In this document: piece by piece, positions 24,084-31,231 of the stretch | How positions within the stretch are numbered: position 1 is the first letter of the stretch | Layout of the letters: each line of letters starts with the position of its first letter | Source: a bacterium | GTDB taxonomy: Bacteria; Bacillota; Clostridia; Oscillospirales; Oscillospiraceae | Assembly (NCBI GenBank): GCA_019424865.1 | Contig: JAHYYS010000018.1 | Coordinates: 1-37,107, forward strand | Length of the DNA: 37,107 bases | Reading direction: 5' to 3' | Made by a program: the position numbers and the translations under genes | Notes under the pieces: generated by a model | Told to the model about the DNA's origin: nothing | Database searches by the model: none | Seen by the model: only the letters and a program-made list of their open reading frames with translations

Positions 24084-24112
24084 GGCAGTTCACCTCGGAA
24101 TAAAATAAGGAC

Positions 24113-24129
24113 GATAGATTTAATCTATC
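24113..24129. promoter_or_regulatory. Operator palindrome between the divergent small genes
   Basis: GATAGATT-T-AATCTATC is a perfect 17-bp palindrome with a single central base, in an AT-rich gap of a GC-rich region. A related sequence, AGATTAAACCT, lies at 24141-24151. It is a natural binding site for the adjacent HTH protein and could control both genes. The exact promoters could not be fixed. Confidence 0.7.
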
Positions 24130-24174
24130 TCCATAATAGCAGATTAAACCTACTGGTGTCAAGGGGTCAGTATC

Positions 24175-24414
24175 ATGTTGGACAAAAAAGTTTTTGGTCT
24201 TCGTCTGCGGGAGATACGGGAAGCGAAGCAGATCTCCCGCAAGGAGGTCGCGGAACTTTTGCATGTGACCAAAACGCAGATCAGCGATATGGAAAATGGA
24301 AAATCAGGCACCAATCTTGACCGGTTATATCTGCTGTGCAATTATTATAAGGTATCTTCTGACTATCTTTTGGGCATCACCGATGATCCCGCCTGGCGGG
24401 GCGGGGAGCTGTAG
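24175..24414 (+). CDS. XRE-family HTH transcriptional regulator
   Basis: The protein has 79 residues that consist almost wholly of one lambda-repressor-type helix-turn-helix (LREIREAKQISRKEVAELLHVTKTQISDMENGKSGTNLDRLYLLCNYY). The closing SSDYLLGITDD is typical of short XRE proteins from mobile or accessory regions. It is divergent from the small helical protein gene and probably represses both itself and that gene through the palindrome at 24113-24129. The stop codon (24412-24414) lies inside a dispersed palindromic repeat, so the present C-terminus (PAWRGGEL) may have been set by the repeat's insertion. Confidence 0.88.
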   Translation: MLDKKVFGLRLREIREAKQISRKEVAELLHVTKTQISDMENGKSGTNLDRLYLLCNYYKVSSDYLLGITDDPAWRGGEL

Positions 24415-24433
24415 GGGCGCACAGTGTGCGCCC
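24411..24433 (-). repeat. Dispersed palindromic repeat, inverted copy
   Basis: GTAGGGGCGCACAGTGTGCG and the following bases are the reverse complement of the unit at 47-70 (GGGCGCACACTGTGCGCCC followed by CTAC). The palindrome core is 24415-24433. The TAG stop of the HTH gene is part of the repeat. Confidence 0.85.
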
Positions 24434-24959
24434 GCCGTTCACCGCCACGGTGTATGTTCAGAAGCTCAGGCGCATTTTCTCTTTTAGAAGCACCTTTTGT
24501 GTCAATTGAGGAGAGCGGCAGCGATAACGTTCCGACACTGTTCATGAGGTTTCCGCGCCGGACGCAATTGCCAGCACCACAGAAATGCTCCTCCGTAAAA
24601 TGGGGGTCCGGGGGAACGTGGCTCCTGAAAGACCAAGGCGCAAGCCGCAGGTCTTTCTCAAAAGCCACGGCACCCGGCGATTTTTTGGTTCCTTTTGCAT
24701 CGCTGCAAAAGGAACTCGCCGCCGCAGCGGCGAAATCTCTGTTTTGTTATAGAGGGATGTTCCGCCTGCTTCTACATGATGATCTGCACCTGGGTTTCCG
24801 AACATACGCTGCGTGCGGCGAGGAAAAAAGCGGAAAGTTTCTGCGCATAGGCGCCGATTTGTCCGTCGGCTGTCCTGCCGATCTATATCCCAGCCTGCCT
24901 TTTTTGTAAAGGCGGGTCGTTTGTATTATACACTTCCTTTGTATTGGAGCGATTGTATT
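24434..24959. other. Gene-free block with stacked hairpins, candidate structured element
   Basis: No credible gene lies here; the open frames on both strands lack ribosome sites and protein-like composition. Three adjacent hairpins are visible. The first (24608-24677) has nested stems CCGGG/CCCGG, CGTGGCT/AGCCACG, AAAGACC/GGTCTTT and GGC/GCC, and is followed nearby by TTTTTT (24681-24686). The second is a perfect 12-bp stem GTTCCTTTTGCA/TGCAAAAGGAAC (24688-24715). The third is TCGCCGC/GCGGCGA (24716-24733). The set could be a noncoding RNA, a terminator array, or a non-autonomous repeat. The rimO promoter should lie near 24900-24930 but is not clear. Confidence 0.6.
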
Positions 24960-26285
24960 ATGCCTTATCAAGTCGCGTTTGTATCGCTTGGCTGTGCCAA
25001 GAACCTGGTCAATACCGAACAGATGATGGCCCTGTGCCGGGATGCGGGCTATGTGGTCACGGGGGACCCGGAGGGGGCCGACGTGGCGGTGCTGAACACC
25101 TGCGGCTTCATTGAGTCGGCCAAGAGCGAGGCCATTGACAACATTCTGGAGCTGGCGGAGCTGAAAAAGGCGGGCAAGCTGAAAAAGCTGCTGGTGGCCG
25201 GCTGTCTGTCCCAGCGCTATCCGGGGGAGATCCGCGCGGAGCTGCCCGAGGTGGACGGCATGCTGGGCACCGGCAGCTACACCGACGTGGTCCGGGCGGT
25301 GGAGGAGCTGATGGCCGGGGAGCATCCGGAGTATTTTGAGCGGATGGATCAGGCCTATGACGACGGGGAACGGCTGGTGACCACGCCGCCCTATACCGCC
25401 TATCTGAAAATTGCCGAGGGGTGCAGCAACGGCTGCGCCTTCTGCATCATCCCTAAGCTGCGGGGCCGCTACCGCAGCCGCTGCATGGACTCCCTGCTGC
25501 GGGAGGCCAGAGAGCTGGAGGCCCGGGGCGTGAAGGAGCTGATCGTCATCGCCCAGGATATCACCCGCTACGGCTGGGATCTGAAGGACGGCACCTCACT
25601 GGCCGGGCTGCTGAAGGAGCTGTGCAGGCTGGACTTCCACTGGATCCGCCTGCATTACCTCTATCCCGAGGCTATCACCGACGAGCTGATCTCCGTCATT
25701 GCCTCCCAGCCCAGGATTCTCCACTATCTGGATATCCCCATCCAGCACGCCAACGACGGTATTTTAAAGGCCATGCGCCGCCGGAACACCCGGGCGGAGC
25801 TGGAGGCCCTCTTTGCCAAGCTGCGGGCGGCCATGCCGGACGTGGTCATCCGCACCTCCCTGATCTGCGGCCTGCCCGGGGAGGGGGAGGCGGAGTTTGA
25901 GGAGCTGTGCCAGTTCCTGCGGGAGCAGAAGCTCCAGCGGGCGGGCGTGTTCCAGTTCTCCCCCGAGGAGGGGACCCTGGCCTATTCCATGGAGAACCAG
26001 GTGGACGACGAGACGGCCGCCCGGCGGGTGGAGCTGGTGGTGGATCTGCAGTCCCGGATTATGGACGAGTATAACGCCCAGCGGCTGGGCACGGTGATGG
26101 AGGTGCTGTGCGAGGGCTTTGACCGGGACGCGGGCTGCTATGTGGGGCGGACCTATGCCGACTCGGTGGACATTGACGGGCACGTGTATTTCACCGCGGC
26201 CGGGCTGGTGCCGGCGGGCGAGTTTGTCCGGGTGCGCATCACCGGGACTTCGGACGGAGACCTGACCGGCGAGATTGAGGACTGA
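24960..26285 (+). CDS. rimO: Ribosomal protein S12 methylthiotransferase RimO
   Basis: From ATG 24960 the protein has 441 residues, the family length; an in-frame extension to 24813 has no ribosome site and runs into the gene-free block. GGAG at 24946-24949 supports 24960. The N-terminal domain holds the first iron-sulfur cluster with C12, C48 and C82. The radical-SAM motif CSNGCAFC gives C155, C159 and C162. A TRAM domain closes the protein. RimO adds a methylthio group to the conserved aspartate of ribosomal protein S12. It lies near pgsA and recA, as in many Firmicutes. Confidence 0.96.
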   Translation: MPYQVAFVSLGCAKNLVNTEQMMALCRDAGYVVTGDPEGADVAVLNTCGFIESAKSEAIDNILELAELKKAGKLKKLLVAGCLSQRYPGEIRAELPEVDGMLGTGSYTDVVRAVEELMAGEHPEYFERMDQAYDDGERLVTTPPYTAYLKIAEGCSNGCAFCIIPKLRGRYRSRCMDSLLREARELEARGVKELIVIAQDITRYGWDLKDGTSLAGLLKELCRLDFHWIRLHYLYPEAITDELISVIASQPRILHYLDIPIQHANDGILKAMRRRNTRAELEALFAKLRAAMPDVVIRTSLICGLPGEGEAEFEELCQFLREQKLQRAGVFQFSPEEGTLAYSMENQVDDETAARRVELVVDLQSRIMDEYNAQRLGTVMEVLCEGFDRDAGCYVGRTYADSVDIDGHVYFTAAGLVPAGEFVRVRITGTSDGDLTGEIED

Positions 26286-26286
26286 C

Positions 26287-26318
26287 TTGATTATGTACTA
26301 ATTTTAGTACATAATCAA
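26287..26318. promoter_or_regulatory. Operator 1: perfect 15-bp inverted repeat after rimO
   Basis: TTGATTATGTACTAA (26287-26301), TT, TTAGTACATAATCAA (26304-26318). The arms are perfect and AT-rich in a GC-rich region. The core TGTACTAA-N2-TTAGTAC recurs at 26360-26377. It could also fold as a hairpin, but no T-run follows. Confidence 0.75.
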
Positions 26319-26358
26319 GCGGCAGTTTTCACGAATTTTCCGGTAAATTCTTAGCTGA

Positions 26359-26377
26359 TATGTACTAAAATTAGTGC
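26359..26377 (+). promoter_or_regulatory. Operator 2 overlapping the -10 of the small HTH gene
   Basis: ATGTACTAA-AA-TTAGTGC (26360-26377) repeats the core of operator 1 with one mismatch in the right arm. It overlaps an extended -10, TGATATGTA (26356-26364), which has TTTTCC 17 bp upstream. This layout predicts self-repression. Confidence 0.65.
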
Positions 26378-26384
26378 TGGACGG

Positions 26385-26630
26385 ATGGAAGGAGGGATAC
26401 TCACGCCCATTCGATATGAAAAAATGTTCCGGCTTTTGCAGGAAAAAGGCTTGACAAAATATAACCTGAGGAAAGACAATGTAGTAGGCGTGGCTACGCT
26501 GGAAAAGATGCGCAAGGGTACAGGGCATGTGGATACCCGCACCATCGAGCATCTGTGTGCCTACCTGAACTGCCAGCCGGGGGACATTATGGAGTATGTC
26601 CCGGAAGAGGAAACGAATAAGGAGATATGA
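26385..26630 (+). CDS. Small Cro/C1-type HTH regulator
   Basis: The protein has 81 residues with one helix-turn-helix of the short XRE type: YEKMFRLLQEKGLTKYNLRKDN, then VATLEKMRKGTG as the recognition part, and the closing HLCAYLNCQPGDIMEYV, which is very typical. The ATG at 26385 has a poor ribosome site; GGAGGG lies within the first codons, so the true start may be a rare codon nearer IRYEKM. Two matching palindromes upstream suggest autoregulation. The gene ends 4 bp before pgsA, and pgsA may be carried on its transcript. Short HTH genes of this kind are common in mobile and accessory DNA. Confidence 0.85.
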   Translation: MEGGILTPIRYEKMFRLLQEKGLTKYNLRKDNVVGVATLEKMRKGTGHVDTRTIEHLCAYLNCQPGDIMEYVPEEETNKEI

Positions 26631-26634
26631 ACCG

Positions 26635-27159
26635 ATGAATACAGCCAATAAGCTGACCATCCTGCGGGTTGTTATGATCCCCGCCTTTCTGCTGGTGCTC
26701 TACCTGCGGGTGCCTGGGGCCAACTACTGGGCCTTGGCCATTTTTGTGGCAGCCAGCCTCACCGACACCCTGGATGGATACATTGCCCGCCACTACAATC
26801 AGACCACGGACTTCGGCAAGTTCATGGATCCGCTGGCGGACAAGTGCCTGGTGACGGCGGCCATGCTGTGGTTCGTGGAGATCGGACAGATGCCGGGCTG
26901 GGCCCTGCTGGTGGTCATTGTCCGGGAGTTCGGCGTGTCCGGGCTGCGGATGGTGGCGGCGGACAAGGGGCGGGTTATCGCCGCCGGCTGGTCCGGCAAG
27001 GTCAAGACGGCCAGCACCATGGTGTGTATTGTGCTGATGCTGCTGCCCATCCCGCCGGAGGTCAATTCCCTGTGCGTGGCGGTGATTGTGCTGACCACCA
27101 TCTACTCCGGTGTGGAGTACTTCATGAAGAATCTGGATATTTTGTCCCAGGTCAAGTAA
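26635..27159 (+). CDS. pgsA: Phosphatidylglycerophosphate synthase
   Basis: From ATG 26635 the protein has 174 residues; AAGGAG at 26618-26623 supports this start over the in-frame 26596, which lies inside the HTH gene. The CDP-alcohol phosphotransferase motif is complete: D44, D47-G48, A51-R52, G61, D65 and D69 (DTLDGYIAR ... GKFMDPLADK). It makes phosphatidylglycerophosphate from CDP-diacylglycerol and glycerol-3-phosphate in the membrane, the committed step to phosphatidylglycerol and cardiolipin. Four to five hydrophobic helices are visible. The next gene, yitT, follows after 11 bp. Confidence 0.95.
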   Translation: MNTANKLTILRVVMIPAFLLVLYLRVPGANYWALAIFVAASLTDTLDGYIARHYNQTTDFGKFMDPLADKCLVTAAMLWFVEIGQMPGWALLVVIVREFGVSGLRMVAADKGRVIAAGWSGKVKTASTMVCIVLMLLPIPPEVNSLCVAVIVLTTIYSGVEYFMKNLDILSQVK

Positions 27160-27170
27160 AGGGGGAGAAT

Positions 27171-28052
27171 ATGCTGACGTCACAGATTAAAACGCCCTGG
27201 CAGGAGAGGGTTCCGGTCCGGCTGGCGGTTATTACCATCTCGTCCTTTCTCTATGCCCTGAACCTGAAAAGCTTTGTGGCAGCGGGCGATCTGTTTCCCG
27301 GCGGCTTTGCCGGCCTCAGCCGGCTGATTCAGCGGGCTGCCGCGGTCTATCTGGATCTGACCGTGCCCTTTGCTCCTCTCAACCTGCTGTTCAACGCGAT
27401 TCCCGCGATTATCAGCTTTAAGCTGATAGGGAAAAAGTTTACCCTGTATTCCTGCCTGGCCATTGTGCTGACCAGCTTCTTTACCGACCTGATTCCCACC
27501 ATCGAAATCACGGAGGACGTGCTGCTGGTGTGTGTCTTCGGCGGGCTGCTCAACGGCTGTGCCCTCAGCCTGTGCCTGCTGGTGCGCACCACCTCGGGCG
27601 GCACCGACTTTATTGCCATCGCTTTGTCCGAGCGGAAAAATATCGACGCATGGAACTACATTTTGTGCGGCAATGTGGTGATGCTGACGGTGGCAGGCCT
27701 GATGTTTGGATGGGACGCAGCCCTGTATTCAATTTTGTTCCAGTTTACAAGTACTCAGGTGATCCGGGCGCTGGATCCGGATGGAAAACGTTCAACCCTG
27801 TTTATTGTCACGGGGCGGGAGAGCGCCGGAGGCGTGTGCGCCGTGATTCAGGATACCCACCACACCGCCACCCTGATTGAGGGGGTCGGGCTTTATAATG
27901 GGGAACCCTGTGTCATGGTCTACTCGGTGGTGGAAAACAGCCGGGTCCGCTCCATTGCACAGCAGATCCGCCAGGCCGACCCCAAGGCCTTTGTCAATGT
28001 GGTGCGGACTGACCGGGTAGTGGGCCGGTTCTATCGCCGCCCAAGAGATTAA
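27171..28052 (+). CDS. YitT family membrane protein (DUF2179)
   Basis: From ATG 27171 the protein has 293 residues; GGGGGAG at 27161-27167 supports this start, and the longer upstream frame merely reads through pgsA. It has about five N-terminal membrane segments with the family blocks DLFPGGFAGLSRL and RTTSGGTDFIA. A soluble C-terminal DUF2179 domain follows (about 210-290: STLFIVTGRESAGGV, HHTATLIEGVGLYNGE, KAFVNVVRTDRVVGRF). The biochemical role is not established. It is the last gene before a bidirectional terminator. Confidence 0.92.
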   Translation: MLTSQIKTPWQERVPVRLAVITISSFLYALNLKSFVAAGDLFPGGFAGLSRLIQRAAAVYLDLTVPFAPLNLLFNAIPAIISFKLIGKKFTLYSCLAIVLTSFFTDLIPTIEITEDVLLVCVFGGLLNGCALSLCLLVRTTSGGTDFIAIALSERKNIDAWNYILCGNVVMLTVAGLMFGWDAALYSILFQFTSTQVIRALDPDGKRSTLFIVTGRESAGGVCAVIQDTHHTATLIEGVGLYNGEPCVMVYSVVENSRVRSIAQQIRQADPKAFVNVVRTDRVVGRFYRRPRD

Positions 28053-28059
28053 AGGAAAA

Positions 28060-28100
28060 ACACAGCCCTCGCCCGAAGAAGGTTCGGGAGAGGGCTGTGT
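28060..28100. terminator. Bidirectional terminator between yitT and the araC-type gene
   Basis: The base stem ACACAGCCCTC (28060-28070) pairs with GAGGGCTGTGT (28090-28100), and the upper stem CCCGAA with TTCGGG, with one unpaired base on each side. On the minus strand TTTTCCTTT follows; on the plus strand only CTGTTT. The 128 bp on to the araC-type stop hold nothing else recognisable. Confidence 0.8.
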
Positions 28101-28228
28101 CTGTTTACAGACAAGACGGCGCACCGCCTGACAGGAAATGATGTGCTGCTTTTATTTTGCGGCCAGCCGTTCCGGCGGGGGAGGACGGTTTGCAGATGTT
28201 GACATTCCTGACCTGGGGAGCTCAGATC

Positions 28229-29068
28229 TCAGTGCTTCAAATTCTCCCGCAGTACCTGGTTGCTGGACTCATATTCCTTGGCATAGCGGCCGGGGGTGAC
28301 GCCGGTGAGCTGGCCGAAGGTGCGGATAAAATGGGAGTTGTCGGAAAAACCGGACAGTTCCCCGGCCTGCTGGACGCTGACTCCGTCCTGAAGCAGCTGA
28401 CGCGCCCGGAGAACCCGGCTGTAAATGATATATTCCATCACGGAAAAGCCGGTGGCCGCCTTGAAAATGCGGCACAAATAGTGCTTGCTGATATAAAAAT
28501 GGCTGGAAATCCGGTCCAGCGTAAGCGGTTCAGACAGATTATCCCGGATATAGTCCAGGATGGGGGATACCCGCAGAAAATCCTTGTTGCAGATGGATTC
28601 ACCCGCGGTGGCGGCGTTGAGGGTGGGCGCCACGCGGATCAGCAGATTGAGCAGGGCGACCATCTGGTGGATGTCGCTGCCGAAGGCGCCGTCATTCTTG
28701 TTGCGCTCCAGGGCCTGGAACAGCTCCACCACCTCGGTCAGCTGCTCGCCGCTGAGGGAGGCCCGGCGGAAGGGGTCCTGGGCCAGCTGGGTGAAATCGG
28801 TCTGGGGCGTGGACAGCTCGGCCAGCGCCTTGCGGCTGATATGCAGCACATACCGGGCATGAAAGCCGGTGGCCATGGTGCGGTGCAGGGTGTTCTCCCC
28901 GATGAGATACAAAGTCCCGCGGCGCAGGGGATAGACCTGATCGCTGACAAAGATGTTTCCGGGGCTGGTAAGGGGAAGAAGCAGCTCGCAGTGGTCATGA
29001 AAGTGCAGCCGGCTCATGTTCCAGGTGTCATTGTGATTGAGCTGAAGGTGAAACTCTACATTGGTCAT
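28229..29068 (-). CDS. AraC-family transcriptional regulator, divergent from the glutamate cluster
   Basis: The protein has 279 residues: an N-terminal cupin-like sensing domain (HFHDHCELLLPL marks the barrel) and a C-terminal pair of helix-turn-helices. The first is around ISKHYLCRIFKAATGFSVMEYI; the second carries the family signature AGELSGFSDNSHFIRTFGQLTGVTPGRYAKEY. Minus-strand GGGAGG is 6 bp before the ATG. It diverges from gctA across 200 bp holding its own promoter and inverted copies of a motif that recurs at gltS. The simplest reading is that it senses glutamate or a pathway metabolite and controls the hydroxyglutarate genes; this is inference from position and motif. Confidence 0.93.
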   Translation of the reverse strand: MTNVEFHLQLNHNDTWNMSRLHFHDHCELLLPLTSPGNIFVSDQVYPLRRGTLYLIGENTLHRTMATGFHARYVLHISRKALAELSTPQTDFTQLAQDPFRRASLSGEQLTEVVELFQALERNKNDGAFGSDIHQMVALLNLLIRVAPTLNAATAGESICNKDFLRVSPILDYIRDNLSEPLTLDRISSHFYISKHYLCRIFKAATGFSVMEYIIYSRVLRARQLLQDGVSVQQAGELSGFSDNSHFIRTFGQLTGVTPGRYAKEYESSNQVLRENLKH

Positions 29069-29115
29069 AAAAACCTCCCGGCGCCGCGCGGGAATGACCC
29101 GGCAGCACCAGTGTC

Positions 29116-29144
29116 ATTATAGCATGCCAGGAGAACATATGCAA
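29116..29144 (-). promoter_or_regulatory. Promoter of the AraC-family gene
   Basis: On the minus strand: TTGCAT (29139-29144), 17 bp, TATAAT (29116-29121). The -35 overlaps the left operator half-site (29141-29150), as expected for self-repression. Confidence 0.75.
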
Positions 29145-29185
29145 ACTTTTTGCCAAATTACAGATAGACCTTTCGAAAAGTTTGT
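29141..29185. promoter_or_regulatory. Inverted half-sites in the araC-gctA intergenic region
   Basis: CAAACTTTT (29142-29150) and AAAAGTTTG (29176-29184) are perfect inverted repeats separated by 25 bp, about 34 bp centre to centre, close to three helix turns. The left copy covers the -35 of the araC-type gene; the right copy abuts the -10 region of gctA. The same motif, GAAAGTTTGC, occurs twice upstream of gltS. Confidence 0.7.
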
Positions 29186-29196
29186 GATAATATAAT
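29183..29196 (+). promoter_or_regulatory. -10 region of the gctA promoter
   Basis: Overlapping candidates: TGTGATAAT (29183-29191, extended -10) and a perfect TATAAT (29191-29196). No good -35 is found at the right spacing, in keeping with an activator-dependent promoter. The leader to gctA is about 65 nt. Confidence 0.6.
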
Positions 29197-29268
29197 AGCC
29201 GTTGAATAGCGCAAAGCCGCATCTTCACATGAGAGAGAATCAAAAACTAAAGTAATGGGGGTTTTACT

Positions 29269-30366
29269 ATGAACAAAGTGTATTCCCTGCATGACGCGGT
29301 GGCGAAATTTGTCGAGAGCGGAGACTGCATCTCCTTCGGCGGCTTCACCACCAACCGGAAGCCCTATGCAGCGGTGTACGAGATCCTGCGCCAGGGTCAG
29401 AAGGACTTCACCGTCTGGGCCGGTCCTGCCGGCGGCGACTGGGATATGCTCATCGGCGAGGGCCGCGTGAAGGCGTACATCAACTGCTATACCGCCAACT
29501 CCGGCTATACCAACGTGTCCCGCCGCTTCCGCGCCGCCATCGAGAAGGGCGAGCTGACCTATGAGGACTACTCTCAGGACGTCCTGATGCTCCAGCTCCA
29601 CGCCGCTTCTCTGGGCCTGCCCTTCCTGCCCGTGCGCCTGATGCAGGGCTCCGGCATCGCCCAGTACTGGGGCATCAGCAAGGAGAAGCGCGCCGCCCTG
29701 GAGAAGGTGGACAACGACAAGCTGGTGGAGATGGAGAATCCCTTCAACCCCGGTGAAAAGGTCATCGCCGTCCCCGTGCCCAAGCTGGACACCGCCATCA
29801 TCCACGTGCAGAAGGCCTCTCCCGACGGCACCTGCATCATCGAGGGCGACGAGTTCCACGACGTGGACATCGCCGTGGCCGCCCGCAAGGTCATTGTCAC
29901 CTGCGAGGATCTGGTGAGCGACGAGTACATCCGCCGCGATCCCACCCTGACCCGTATCTTCGGTCAGTGCGTGGACGCTGTGGTTCACTGCCCCTACGGC
30001 GCGTGGCCCTCTCAGTGCTACAACTACTATGACAACGACTCCCACGCCCTGAAGGAGTACGACAAGGCCTCCAAGTATCAGGACGCCGAGGACGCCAAGG
30101 CCCAGCTGGAGAAGGCTGCTGTCAAGGCCGAGAAGGCCGCCGCTGCCAAGCCCGAGGACGCCAAGCTGGCCGAGGCCGCTGCCAAGGCCCGGAAGGCCGC
30201 CGAGGACGCCAAGGCCGGCGTGGCCATTCCCGAGACCTTCCAGGATTATCTGCAGAAGTGGGTTTACAGCGTGAAGGACAACGACGAGCTGCTGGACAAA
30301 ATTGGCGGCTCCCGCCTGCTGCGGCTGAAGAACGAGCCCCATCTGGGTTATTCCACCAGACACTAA
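29269..30366 (+). CDS. gctA: Glutaconate CoA-transferase subunit A, with Ala/Lys/Glu-rich insertion
   Basis: The 365 residues match the family I CoA-transferase alpha subunit: SFGGFTTNRKPYA near the start, then WAGPAGGDWDMLIG, HAASLGLPFLPVRLMQGSG, ASPDGTCIIEGDEF and VIVTCEDLVS. With GctB it moves CoA from acetyl-CoA or glutaconyl-CoA to (R)-2-hydroxyglutarate in the cytoplasm. Acidaminococcus GctA has about 320 residues; here about 47 extra ones (residues 271-318) form an Ala/Lys/Glu/Asp-rich helix with three copies of EDAK, placed between the YYDNDSHALKEYDKASKY block and the closing WVYSVKDNDELLDKIGG. It heads the cluster, behind a likely regulated promoter. Confidence 0.95.
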   Translation: MNKVYSLHDAVAKFVESGDCISFGGFTTNRKPYAAVYEILRQGQKDFTVWAGPAGGDWDMLIGEGRVKAYINCYTANSGYTNVSRRFRAAIEKGELTYEDYSQDVLMLQLHAASLGLPFLPVRLMQGSGIAQYWGISKEKRAALEKVDNDKLVEMENPFNPGEKVIAVPVPKLDTAIIHVQKASPDGTCIIEGDEFHDVDIAVAARKVIVTCEDLVSDEYIRRDPTLTRIFGQCVDAVVHCPYGAWPSQCYNYYDNDSHALKEYDKASKYQDAEDAKAQLEKAAVKAEKAAAAKPEDAKLAEAAAKARKAAEDAKAGVAIPETFQDYLQKWVYSVKDNDELLDKIGGSRLLRLKNEPHLGYSTRH

Positions 30367-30385
30367 GAGTTGGGAGGTTGTAACA

Positions 30386-31189
30386 ATGTCTGATTATACC
30401 AAGTATACCAAACAGGAGATGCAGGCTTACGCCATCGCCAAGAATATCAAGGAGAACCAGATCGTCATCGTGGGCACCGGGCTGCCTCTGATCGGCGCCT
30501 CCCTGGCCAAGCGGGTGGTATGCCCCTCCTGCCATCCCATTGTGGAGAGCGGCCTGATGGACTGCTCCCCCGTGGAGGTCCCCCGTTCCGTGGGCGACAA
30601 CCGGTTTATGGCCCACTGTGCCGTGCAGTGGCCCAACGTGCGGTTCATCGGCTTTGAGGCCAACGAGTGGCTGCACGACGCCGACCGGCTGGTTGCCTTT
30701 ATCGGAGGCGCCCAGATCGACCCCTATGGCAACGTGAACTCCACCTGTATCTATGGCAAGGGCGATTATCTGAAGCCCCAGACCCGGTTCACCGGTTCCG
30801 GCGGCGCCAACGGCATCGCCACCTTCTGCAACACCATCATCATGATGCAGCACCAGAAGCGCCGCTTCATGGAGAAGATCGACTACATCACCTCCTGCGG
30901 CTGGATGGACGGCCCCGGCGGCCGTGAGCGCGCCGGCCTGCCCGGCAACCGCGGCCCCCAGATGGTGGTTACCGACCTGGGCATCATGAAGTTTGATGAA
31001 GAGACCAAGCGGATGTATCTGGCCTACTACTATCCCTTCTCTACCCCGGAGATGGTCCAGGAGAACACCGGCTTTGAGATCGACCTGTCCCGCGCCCAGC
31101 TGTTCGAGGGTCCCTCTCCCGAGATTATCAAGGTCATCCGTGAGGAGATCGATCCCGGCCAGGCATTCATCAAGGTCCCCAAGGACTAA
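30386..31189 (+). CDS. gctB: Glutaconate CoA-transferase subunit B
   Basis: The protein has 267 residues, against about 266 in Acidaminococcus. The catalytic glutamate that carries the CoA thioester is E54 in PIVESG, the same position as the known Glu54 of GctB. GTGLPLIGASLAKR and the GSGGANGIATFCN oxyanion region are intact. It starts 19 bp after gctA, with GGGAGG upstream, so the two subunits are made together as the A2B2-type enzyme of the hydroxyglutarate pathway. Confidence 0.96.
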   Translation: MSDYTKYTKQEMQAYAIAKNIKENQIVIVGTGLPLIGASLAKRVVCPSCHPIVESGLMDCSPVEVPRSVGDNRFMAHCAVQWPNVRFIGFEANEWLHDADRLVAFIGGAQIDPYGNVNSTCIYGKGDYLKPQTRFTGSGGANGIATFCNTIIMMQHQKRRFMEKIDYITSCGWMDGPGGRERAGLPGNRGPQMVVTDLGIMKFDEETKRMYLAYYYPFSTPEMVQENTGFEIDLSRAQLFEGPSPEIIKVIREEIDPGQAFIKVPKD

Positions 31190-31231
31190 GGTCAAGGTAC
31201 CTGTCAAAACTGAATTGAGGAGGAATTGACA

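Noticed and set aside
24424..24909. A 161-codon plus-strand frame, and shorter minus-strand frames, in the gap between the HTH gene and rimO.
   Set aside because: They have no ribosome site, run through stacked hairpins and a dispersed repeat, and have a composition not like a protein. The region is better described as a structured or repetitive element.
26287..26318. Intrinsic terminator for rimO.
   Set aside because: The arms are AT-rich and no T-run follows; the recurrence of the same core at 26360-26377 next to an HTH gene favours an operator.
28157..29122. A 321-codon plus-strand frame opposite the AraC-type gene.
   Set aside because: The minus-strand protein has clear AraC motifs, a ribosome site and a promoter; the plus frame has none of these and is its mirror.
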